A stretch of 13,367 bases of DNA, from NCBI GenBank assembly GCA_905207385.1, contig CAJLLH010000021.1, positions 1-13,367 on the forward strand, written 5' to 3'. Positions 6,665 to 12,791 of this stretch are shown here, in pieces. This stretch comes from an uncultured Eubacteriales bacterium (GTDB taxonomy: Bacteria > Bacillota > Clostridia > Christensenellales > Borkfalkiaceae). The number at the start of each line of letters is the position of its first letter. Positions within the stretch are counted from its first letter, which is position 1. A program made the translations under genes and the position numbers. The notes beneath the pieces are model-generated. The model had not been told where the DNA came from. It saw only the letters and a list, made by a program, of their open reading frames with translations, and searched no databases.

Positions 6665-9600
6665 TATCATCCCCTCCCTTTCTGTACTTTTCGGGATGGC
6701 GTTTTTCATCGACGGTGCGAAGAACAACCACTGCTATGCCCGCAGCAGCGAGGACGCCCGCAACGACATCGAATACTATTAGACCTATTCTCCAGGGCGA
6801 CATATCGTAATATGCGTACGAACCGGGCGCAATTCCGTTATAAGCCGCACTGTTGACTATGGTGTATGCTATGTTCTTTATGGCTTTTCTTGCCGCCCAC
6901 TGCGCAGTAGCCGTGTCAAGGTCGTTGAGCTGAGTAGTGCGCATGCCCATCCACAGGTCGTTGCCCACTTTATAGCCGCAGTCCTTGCTCTTGTTGTCGC
7001 CGCTGGTGAAGTCGGTTATCACAAAGCCTTCAAAGCCCCATTCGTTCCTCAATACGGTGGTAAGCAGTTCGTAGCTTGCGCCGCTGAACTTAGGGCCTAT
7101 GAACGTCATGGAGGTCATATATGCGCCTGCGGCTTTGATTTCCACAGTCTTCTGACCGCCCGTTTCGCCGTCGTAAACCTGTTCGGTGCAAACGGCTTCC
7201 TTGGTAGCTATTTCAAATCCGCGCAGATACATTTCGCGCATAGACTGTTCGGTTGCATATACCTGAACATTGCCGCGCGCATGGTCCATTTCGTTGAGGG
7301 CAAAGTGCTTTATGTGCGCAAACAAGCCGTTCTGACGCGCGCCGGATACCATGGCTGCGCCTATTCTGCCTGATATGAGCGAATCTTCGCTGTAATATTC
7401 AAAGTTACGTCCGCCGAAGGGGCTGCGGTGAAGATTGACCGCAGGAGCGTACCAACCCTGTATGCCGTTGGTAAGACCTTCCTGACCAATGGCAAGACCC
7501 ATTTCGTATACGAGGTCGGTATTCCACGTAGCGGCGGTTATGGGCGCGGAAGTCCACGCGCACGCAACCACGTGACCTACAGTGCCCGACCACGTTGCCG
7601 TAAGTCCGAGAGGACCGTCGTTATCGCCCGTAGGCACAAGACCTATGTCGTCGAGTTCCTGAGTCATGTAAAGGCCGTAAGTTATTACCGCGCTTATGGC
7701 TTCGGTATCGGTAAAGTCTATCTGGTCGAGGAGGTCGTCCCAGAGAGGATCGTCGTAATCGAGACCGCGGAGCGAGCTTAAGGTAAGACCGTTATCCGCA
7801 CCCGAGACAGGTTTTTCAGACATATACAGCGTTGCGTCGGGATTAGCCACGCCTGAAACGGGGTCGTTTTTGCTGTCGTATGCGGCGTTAGCCTCAACGA
7901 CGTAATCGGGCGCCGTTTTGTTGAGTTCGGGAGCTTTGGGGTAAGTGCCAGCAAAGTCGCTTCTGGACATAACGGTCATAAGTCCGTCGTCTATATAATT
8001 GTTGACGTCGTCGAACTGGTTGACGGCTTCAATTCCGTCGGAAGAGCGCTTGCCTACCGCTTCCGCGCCGTTTTTGACGCCGCTGTCCACGTACGCCCTT
8101 GTTTTTTCGATTTCAAACTTCTTGCTGTCCCAGTCCTCGTGCGAGTTTTTGCCGAGGTGAATTACATATTCGCCCTCTTCTATTACGTAGCTGCCCGATT
8201 CGGAATAGTAGCAGTTATCGTCGTAAGATGCAAAATCTTCGATGGGAATGGTAAAAGTGAAGTCGTAAGTGTCGCCCGCTTCGACAAAGAATTTGCCGAA
8301 ATCGACTAGCACTTTTGCAGATTTTTCTATCTTGCTGCCGTCGCGGTAGTAGGGCGCTTCGATATAAAGCTGAACCGTTTCCTTGACGTCGAGCGAAGAA
8401 TTGTTGGTTATGCTGCCGGTAACGCGCAGCGTGTTGCCGTAAAGTTCAGCGCTGTCGAGCGACTGGCTTATTTTATCGTTTTCGTAATGCAGACCGTAGC
8501 CGAAGGGATAAACTACCTGTTCGTCGTAATCGAAACCTTCGTAATTGCCCGCAGCAGCTTCGGCGGCGGCAGTTTCGTAGTAATGGTAGCCCATGTAAAT
8601 GCCTTCCTCATACTCGTAATAGTCTTTAGAAATGAGGTCGGTATTGCCATATGTGCCGTTGAGCACGTTTACATACGAGGGGTCTGCGGTGTGGTCGGCA
8701 ACCCACATATCCACAGTGCGGCCGGAAGGGTTAACGTCGCCCGCAAGTATTTCGGTCATAGCCTGAAGACCCTTTGCGCCGGGATTGCCTATCCAGAGAA
8801 TGGCGTCTATGCCGCTGTCGTTTTCAAGCTCGCCAATTTCCATAATGTTGGAGAAGTTGCAGATTACAACTACTTCGTCGCAGTTCTTTTTGGCGAACTC
8901 TATCGTCTGCTTTTCGTAAGTGGTAAGCTGAAGGCTGTGCTGGGCTACTCCGTTTTCGTAAGGGAACGCCCACATATCGTTGCCTTCAAGTCCGAGTCTG
9001 CCGATGAATACTATGCCGACCGTGCCGTTGCACGAACTTTCCGTTCCCGTATAAATTGAGGGGTCGTATTCAAAAATCGACATATTGGTAGAACCGCTGT
9101 TGCTCCACGTTGCGGTGGCAGGCGCGGCGTCGAGGTCGCCCATCATTTCAATGGGGGTTGCGGCTTTCATTTTCTGAACTACGGTATCGTTTACGGTAAA
9201 GTTTGCCGCAAGCGCTTCTTCAGCGGTAACTACGTAGTCGAAATTCATATTGGTTGCCGCCGAACCGGAACCGCCCCAGACGGGTTCTATGTAGCGGTAA
9301 CCGAAGGGCGTTACGCCCGTCTTTTTTTCAAGGGGAAGAACGCCGTCGTTTTTGAGAAGGGTTATGCCCTCTTCCGCCACTTTAAGCGCGGTTTCCGCGG
9401 CGTGGTTGCGCGACTGCTCTTCTATTGCCGTGGGAGGGTCCGCGTTGTCAAGCGTGCCCGCGTCGGGGTTAGGGAACAGCGCTTCGTAATATTCGGCGGC
9501 TTCTTCCGATATGTTTTCAGCTTCCACGACGTGGCGCTTGCCGCGTCCGAGAGCCATATCAAGCTGCGCCGAATAAGTATTCGCCGCCATGCTGAGCACT

Positions 9601-9671
9601 ATCATAAGCACGATTATTATGGCTACGATAGGCAGAATGATGACGCGAAACTTTTCATTGCTCATTTTCAT
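6657..9671 (-). CDS. GH3 glycoside hydrolase, swapped domain order, anchored at both ends (GH3b)
   Basis: 1004 residues from ATG at 9671, set by AAGGAG nine bases upstream. Order: an N-terminal membrane segment (about 10-29); the alpha/beta domain (about 85-340, with ITLLKNDGVLPL); a fibronectin-III-like domain (about 405-510); the TIM barrel (about 665-935); and a C-terminal membrane segment (about 962-984) with a basic tail RTVDEKRHPEKYRK. Key residues are the candidate acid/base E229 in GRLGLEGND, D685 in NDGPLG, K788-H789 in KHFALNEM, and the nucleophile D887 in FVITDFTSG, all compatible with an active beta-glycosidase. Charge patterns place both ends inside the cell and the catalytic part outside. 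The order alpha/beta domain, then FnIII, then barrel is the reverse of most GH3 enzymes; it has been reported for beta-glucosidases of rumen Ruminococcus and Butyrivibrio. The gene follows RR2-HK2 with a promoter between, and is coupled to the downstream membrane protein. The substrate cannot be read from the sequence. Confidence 0.95.
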   Translation of the reverse strand: MKMSNEKFRVIILPIVAIIIVLMIVLSMAANTYSAQLDMALGRGKRHVVEAENISEEAAEYYEALFPNPDAGTLDNADPPTAIEEQSRNHAAETALKVAEEGITLLKNDGVLPLEKKTGVTPFGYRYIEPVWGGSGSAATNMNFDYVVTAEEALAANFTVNDTVVQKMKAATPIEMMGDLDAAPATATWSNSGSTNMSIFEYDPSIYTGTESSCNGTVGIVFIGRLGLEGNDMWAFPYENGVAQHSLQLTTYEKQTIEFAKKNCDEVVVICNFSNIMEIGELENDSGIDAILWIGNPGAKGLQAMTEILAGDVNPSGRTVDMWVADHTADPSYVNVLNGTYGNTDLISKDYYEYEEGIYMGYHYYETAAAEAAAGNYEGFDYDEQVVYPFGYGLHYENDKISQSLDSAELYGNTLRVTGSITNNSSLDVKETVQLYIEAPYYRDGSKIEKSAKVLVDFGKFFVEAGDTYDFTFTIPIEDFASYDDNCYYSESGSYVIEEGEYVIHLGKNSHEDWDSKKFEIEKTRAYVDSGVKNGAEAVGKRSSDGIEAVNQFDDVNNYIDDGLMTVMSRSDFAGTYPKAPELNKTAPDYVVEANAAYDSKNDPVSGVANPDATLYMSEKPVSGADNGLTLSSLRGLDYDDPLWDDLLDQIDFTDTEAISAVITYGLYMTQELDDIGLVPTGDNDGPLGLTATWSGTVGHVVACAWTSAPITAATWNTDLVYEMGLAIGQEGLTNGIQGWYAPAVNLHRSPFGGRNFEYYSEDSLISGRIGAAMVSGARQNGLFAHIKHFALNEMDHARGNVQVYATEQSMREMYLRGFEIATKEAVCTEQVYDGETGGQKTVEIKAAGAYMTSMTFIGPKFSGASYELLTTVLRNEWGFEGFVITDFTSGDNKSKDCGYKVGNDLWMGMRTTQLNDLDTATAQWAARKAIKNIAYTIVNSAAYNGIAPGSYAYYDMSPWRIGLIVFDVVAGVLAAAGIAVVVLRTVDEKRHPEKYRKGGDDNE

Positions 9672-9701
9672 GTCTTTTTGCTCCTTATCTTTGATTTGCG
9701 C

Positions 9702-9716
9702 ATTTTTGCGCCTTTC
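9702..9716 (-). promoter_or_regulatory. Leader motif shared with lipoprotein-GH3a
   Basis: GAAAGGCGCAAAAAT on the minus strand, one base different from 3632-3646, lies at or just after the predicted transcription start of GH3b. It overlaps a small hairpin (GCGCA-AAAA-TGCGC) absent from the other copy, so the conserved part is the sequence rather than the stem. Confidence 0.4.
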
Positions 9717-9723
9717 AGAAAAA

Positions 9724-9751
9724 ACTATAAGGCAGAAATGAAAAATTGCAA
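9724..9751 (-). promoter_or_regulatory. Candidate promoter of GH3b
   Basis: On the minus strand TTGCAA (9751-9746), 16-base spacer, TATAGT (9729-9724). The -10 matches consensus at five of six bases, the -35 at four. It lies in the 117-base gap between HK2 and GH3b, about 50 bases before the GH3b start. No terminator is visible between HK2 and GH3b, so read-through from RR2-HK2 is also possible. Confidence 0.55.
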
Positions 9752-9769
9752 TAGCCGCAACGCGAACTT

Positions 9770-9778
9770 AAAATTTAC
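9770..9778 (-). promoter_or_regulatory. AT-rich element upstream of the GH3b -35
   Basis: GTAAATTTT on the minus strand begins 27 bases before the candidate TTGCAA box, close to the 25- and 26-base offsets of GTAAAATTT before the RR2 and RR1 promoters. This is the weakest of the three copies. Confidence 0.3.
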
Positions 9779-9788
9779 AACGCAAACT

Positions 9789-11126
9789 TCACGAAGCATC
9801 CCCCTTGACGGGGAAAATTATGTTAAGGCTGAATTCACCTTCCTGCGCTTTTACAGACATTCGTCCGCCGTATTTTTCCACTATGTAGCGTATGCTTTTA
9901 AGCCCGAAGCCGTGGTTTTCCGAATCGCTTTTGGTTGTAACGGGCAGCCCGTCGCCCGAAAGGACTATCTCGCCCTTATAGCGGTTGCGCACCTGAACGG
10001 TAACAAAATTTTTAACTTTCTGCACGGTAAGACCTATGCGGCGGTTTTCTTCTTCAAGTTCGCGCACCGCGCTGAAAGCGTTGTCTATGGCGTTGCCGAG
10101 CATGCTGTATATTTCCGCCTCGTTCATGAAAGACAGAAGCGAACCGTCCGCCATGCATTCAAGCGCTACGCCGTCTTTGCGGCAGGCAAGGCTTTTTTCG
10201 GTCAGAATTATATCCACCGTGCCGTTGCCCGTATCTATGCCGCTGTCGTAAAAGGATATTGCTTTCTGCATTTCGCAAAGCGCCGTTTCGTTGATAAGGT
10301 TGGCGCGGCCTATGGTGCGTATCTGCTGTTTGAGGTCGTGGCATTTGATGTTTATGAGCTCGGTAGATTTTTTGCTTATGGCATACTGCTCTTCGGCTTT
10401 TGCAAGCATTCGGCTTACCATATCCAGCTCCTGTTGCATAGCCGACTTTCTGAGCATGCTGAAAAGCACGTAAATTATGAACAGACAGCACGCGGCGTTG
10501 TAAAAATTCATGAGCACTATAAGGTCGCCGTCCGTCGTGGAGTATACGACTACGGCGTTTACCACGATGGAAAGCGCAAGCGCGCCGCCGCACACGGGAA
10601 GAAGCGAGCGACTTTTAAGGCGCGGTTCTGAATTTCTGCGTATTCTGCGCGCAAAGAACAGATAAAACAGCCAGTAAGCGAGGTAATATACGACGAAAGT
10701 AAAAATATAGCCGAACATTTCGCTTACCGTTATGCCCTGATGAAGAATTACCTCCTCCGTGTATACGCCGTAGACGTTGGAATTGAGTCCGAAAAGAAGA
10801 AGCAAACAGTTGGAAAGGCAGTAAGAAAAATGTTGCAATACATACGCGCTTGTAAGGCAGAACAACAGACTGACGAAAGACACATCGTAGCAGAAAATAT
10901 TTGAAACAAGCGTTACGGCAAACAGCGCAATGAAAATAAGCGAAAGTTCAAACGCGTTGTCGGGAGTGAACACAAGCACTACCGAAAAAACAAAGCACGC
11001 CGCAGCCGCAAGCAAATAGCGCAGCCAGAAACGGCTGCGCCTTCGCAGACGGCGGCAAAACAGAAATTCCGCTATGAGAAGCTGAAACATGAACAGCGGT
11101 TTGTAAAAAGCAAAAAAACTAATCAT
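9789..11126 (-). CDS. AgrC/LytTR-partner type sensor histidine kinase (HK2)
   Basis: 445 residues from ATG at 11126 (MISFFAFYK). This start parallels the MSFFAL start of HK1 and lies seven bases after the RR2 stop; an in-frame TTG at 11156 would overlap RR2 and is less likely. About six or seven hydrophobic segments fill residues 5-235. A helical linker then leads to H263 in IKCHDLKQQ, followed by a GHKL ATPase domain with N box (GNAIDNAFSA) and G box (NHGFGLKSI). The kinase probably autophosphorylates at H263 and passes the phosphate to RR2. It is a paralogue of HK1; the cytoplasmic half is clearly alike while the membrane half has diverged, suggesting different signals. Signal identity is unknown, and no peptide precursor or processing gene is adjacent. 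Confidence 0.92.
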   Translation of the reverse strand: MISFFAFYKPLFMFQLLIAEFLFCRRLRRRSRFWLRYLLAAAACFVFSVVLVFTPDNAFELSLIFIALFAVTLVSNIFCYDVSFVSLLFCLTSAYVLQHFSYCLSNCLLLLFGLNSNVYGVYTEEVILHQGITVSEMFGYIFTFVVYYLAYWLFYLFFARRIRRNSEPRLKSRSLLPVCGGALALSIVVNAVVVYSTTDGDLIVLMNFYNAACCLFIIYVLFSMLRKSAMQQELDMVSRMLAKAEEQYAISKKSTELINIKCHDLKQQIRTIGRANLINETALCEMQKAISFYDSGIDTGNGTVDIILTEKSLACRKDGVALECMADGSLLSFMNEAEIYSMLGNAIDNAFSAVRELEEENRRIGLTVQKVKNFVTVQVRNRYKGEIVLSGDGLPVTTKSDSENHGFGLKSIRYIVEKYGGRMSVKAQEGEFSLNIIFPVKGDAS

Positions 11127-11133
11127 TTCCCCA

Positions 11134-11826
11134 TTACCCGCACAGATAATCGGCAAGCGCCTGCGTGAACGGCGCGCGGCGCGGATAGCTTATAAGAAGT
11201 CTGTCGCCTCCCACTACCGCGTAACCGTCTTCTATGGCGGAAACGCAGCGCAGGTTTACAAGATAGCACTTGTTGCAGCGCACGAACAGCGGGTCGCCGA
11301 AAAGCTCTTCAACCTTTTTGAGCGTGCCGTAAGATTCTATGACCCTGTCCGTCATGTGATAAAGAAGCTTATGGTTCATTACCTCCACGTAAAGCACGTC
11401 GCCTACGGCTATGCGGACGGTATTACTGCCCGAACTTACAATAACAGATTTTATGTTTTTGCCGGAGCCGATGTGGCGCATAACGCGCGGCATTTTGGCA
11501 GAAAAATCGCTGTACGAAAGCGGCTTAACCATAAAATCGAAGGCAGACACTTCGTAACCCTGAACGGCAAAGCGCGCAAGGTTGGTTACAAAAATTATGC
11601 ACACCGACTGGTCGGCTTCGCGCAGTTTGCGCGCCGCAGACATTCCGTCGAGGTACGGCATGTCTATATCCATGAACACAAGGTCGTATTCGGGCTGATA
11701 GTTGGTTAAAAAATCAACCGCGGAAGAAAAAGTTTTTACATGAAAACAATCAGAATATTGTGAAAGATAACCGACAAGCTGTTCGCGCTCGCCGTCGTTA
11801 TCTTCAACGACCGCAACGGTAATAAT
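11134..11826 (-). CDS. LytTR-family response regulator (RR2), apparent ATT start
   Basis: 230 residues if translation begins at ATT 11826. The receiver has E8-D9, phosphoacceptor D53 in VFMDIDMP, T81 in FVTN and K101 in VKP. The LytTR domain (about 125-230) has LYVEVMNHKLLYH and RCNKCYLVNLRCV. No ATG, GTG or TTG exists in frame between a TAA at 11839-11841 and GTG at residue 50; starting at that GTG would remove the first beta strand and acidic pocket and leave no working receiver. AAGGAGG lies seven bases before the ATT, and the resulting N-terminus (start-ITVAVVED) matches normal family starts such as MIxIAIVED. AUU initiation is known for infC; here it is inferred, and a base error is the main alternative. 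The gene heads RR2-HK2, divergent from the esterase gene, and likely controls its own promoter and GH3b. Confidence 0.9.
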   Translation of the reverse strand: MITVAVVEDNDGEREQLVGYLSQYSDCFHVKTFSSAVDFLTNYQPEYDLVFMDIDMPYLDGMSAARKLREADQSVCIIFVTNLARFAVQGYEVSAFDFMVKPLSYSDFSAKMPRVMRHIGSGKNIKSVIVSSGSNTVRIAVGDVLYVEVMNHKLLYHMTDRVIESYGTLKKVEELFGDPLFVRCNKCYLVNLRCVSAIEDGYAVVGGDRLLISYPRRAPFTQALADYLCG

Positions 11827-11840
11827 AGCGCCCCCTCCTT
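11824..11840 (-). promoter_or_regulatory. Strong ribosome site before an ATT codon (RR2)
   Basis: On the minus strand AAGGAGG (11840-11834), seven bases, then ATT ATT ACC. The Shine-Dalgarno match and spacing are the best in the window, which fixes the start despite the absent ATG/GTG/TTG. Confidence 0.75.
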
Positions 11841-11866
11841 ACATTCTGACCGCGACAACGGACAAA

Positions 11867-11886
11867 ATTGCTGCTTTAAAAGCAAT
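11867..11886. repeat. Inverted repeat overlapping the RR2 -10 and start site
   Basis: ATTGCT (11867-11872) and AGCAAT (11881-11886) are reverse complements around an eight-base AT-rich centre. The repeat touches the -10 box (11885-11890) and covers the expected transcription start. It could be an operator for a repressor or a 5'-end RNA hairpin; a chance repeat of this size is possible. Confidence 0.35.
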
Positions 11887-11913
11887 CATACCCCATAAAT
11901 CCCGGTTTGTCAA
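11885..11913 (-). promoter_or_regulatory. Sigma-A-type promoter of RR2-HK2
   Basis: On the minus strand a perfect TTGACA (11913-11908), a 17-base spacer and TATGAT (11890-11885; five of six). The expected start is near 11878, giving a leader of about 50 bases. This is the best promoter match in the window, so the ATT start would limit protein yield from a strong transcript. Confidence 0.85.
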
Positions 11914-11927
11914 TACCCCAAATTTAT

Positions 11928-11938
11928 ACAAATTTTAC
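11928..11938 (-). promoter_or_regulatory. AT-rich element upstream of the RR2 -35
   Basis: GTAAAATTTGT on the minus strand starts 25 bases before TTGACA. Together with the following AAAT and TATTGACA it aligns with the RR1 promoter over about 32 bases, suggesting shared ancestry or shared control. Confidence 0.35.
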
Positions 11939-12088
11939 CACAGGTCGCGCTTTAAAGAGCCAGGTTATAATTATTTTTTGGGGCTGCGCAATTTAAGCAG
12001 ACTGCTTTTTTAAGGCTTTTTTCAAGGCGGCAAACGGCGCGCGCATTGCAAAAAGCGCAAAAATTTTAACCCAATTTAAGTTCACCGC

Positions 12089-12117
12089 TTGCAATGACCG
12101 CAACGCTGTGGTACAAT
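12089..12117 (+). promoter_or_regulatory. Candidate promoter of the SGNH esterase
   Basis: TTGCAA (12089-12094), a 17-base spacer and TACAAT (12112-12117, five of six). It lies about 55 bases before the ATG at 12172, and the leader contains a five-pair hairpin. Confidence 0.6.
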
Positions 12118-12171
12118 AAGATATGCAATAAATTCCGCGTCGCATTGCGCGGCGCACCCAAAGGGGAAAAT

Positions 12172-12780
12172 ATGAAAATAGTGTTCATAGGCGATTCTAT
12201 AACCGATTGCGAGCGCGACCGCGGAGACGAAAATTCTCTCGGCAACGGCTACGTTAAAATACTTTCAGACAAGCTCCGTCCCATCTATCCCGATATGGAC
12301 ATAGAGCTTATAAACAAGGGCATAAGCGGCAACGAAGTCTGCGACGTGCTTGCAAGGGTACAGAAAGACGTAATAGACCTTAAGCCCGACGCGGCAGTCG
12401 TTATGATTGGCGTAAACAACGCGCTACACCAGTTCAAATACGGCAAGGAGCTTGACCTTAAACAGTTCGAGCGCGACTACCGTGAACTGCTTACCAGAAT
12501 CAAGGACGCGGGAATTACGCTTATATGCCTTGAACCCTTCCTTCTGCCCGCACCCGACAAACTGCGCATGAGGCCGCTTTTCAACAAAGAGCTTGAAATA
12601 ATACACCGCATCGCCGTAGAGATTGCCGACGAGTTTGTGGCTTACGACGAAATGTTCAACGGGCTTGCCGAATCAATACGCTATACCGAATATTCGGTCG
12701 ACGGCGTGCACCCCACGCACAGAGGTTCGCGCCTTATAGCCGACACGGCGATTAAGGCTATACGCAAGCACCTTATGTAA
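12172..12780 (+). CDS. SGNH/GDSL hydrolase, Axe2-like acetyl-xylan esterase candidate
   Basis: 202 residues from ATG at 12172, preceded by AAAGGGGAAA; an in-frame ATG at 12094 lies inside the promoter and has no ribosome site. The four SGNH blocks are present: nucleophile S9 in IGDSITD, glycine near G50 in NKGISGNEV, N82 in IGVNN, and the D177/H180 pair in DGVHP. Length and motif wording (FIGDSITDC, VKILSDKL-type, NKGISGN, MIGVNN, DxVHP) are close to my memory of Axe2 from Geobacillus, which removes acetyl groups from xylo-oligosaccharides in the cytosol. No signal peptide or membrane segment is seen, so it should act inside the cell on imported acetylated oligosaccharides. It is divergent from RR2 and followed after 11 bases by the zinc-ribbon gene. 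SGNH hydrolases vary widely in substrate, so esterase activity is likely and the acetyl-sugar role is tentative. Confidence 0.9.
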   Translation: MKIVFIGDSITDCERDRGDENSLGNGYVKILSDKLRPIYPDMDIELINKGISGNEVCDVLARVQKDVIDLKPDAAVVMIGVNNALHQFKYGKELDLKQFERDYRELLTRIKDAGITLICLEPFLLPAPDKLRMRPLFNKELEIIHRIAVEIADEFVAYDEMFNGLAESIRYTEYSVDGVHPTHRGSRLIADTAIKAIRKHLM

Positions 12781-12791
12781 CAAGCCGCGCC

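Larger units (their letters stand above)
11827..12171. other. Divergent intergenic region between RR2 and the esterase (contents)
   Basis: This 345-base stretch has no credible gene. Leftward it holds the RR2 ribosome site, inverted repeat, promoter and AT-rich element; rightward, the esterase promoter and leader. A short plus-strand hairpin with a T-run (AAGCA-GAC-TGCTT, 11995-12011) and a leader hairpin (CCGCG 12135-12139 with CGCGG 12148-12152) are also present without clear function. About 12012-12088 shows nothing I can interpret. Confidence 0.7.

Noticed and set aside
9402..10631. A long plus-strand open frame of 409 codons opposite HK2 and the start of GH3b
   Set aside because: It spans two well-supported minus-strand genes and their promoter, has no ribosome site, and its product is rich in His, Tyr and Arg without any family motif, as expected of an antisense shadow.
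11127..11156. A TTG start for HK2 overlapping RR2
   Set aside because: The ATG at 11126 gives the same MxSFFA-type start as HK1 and avoids the overlap.
11134..11679. RR2 beginning at the GTG at 11679
   Set aside because: This would delete the first 49 residues with strand beta-1 and the acidic pocket E8-D9, yet the frame upstream continues with perfect receiver sequence to a strong ribosome site.
11995..12011. Plus-strand hairpin with a T-run as a terminator
   Set aside because: No plus-strand gene ends upstream of it; the stem is only five pairs, so it is listed only as content of the intergenic region.
12094..12171. A longer esterase start at 12094
   Set aside because: The extra 26 residues overlap the -10 box and have no ribosome site, while GDS-family proteins of this type begin right before the FIGDS strand.
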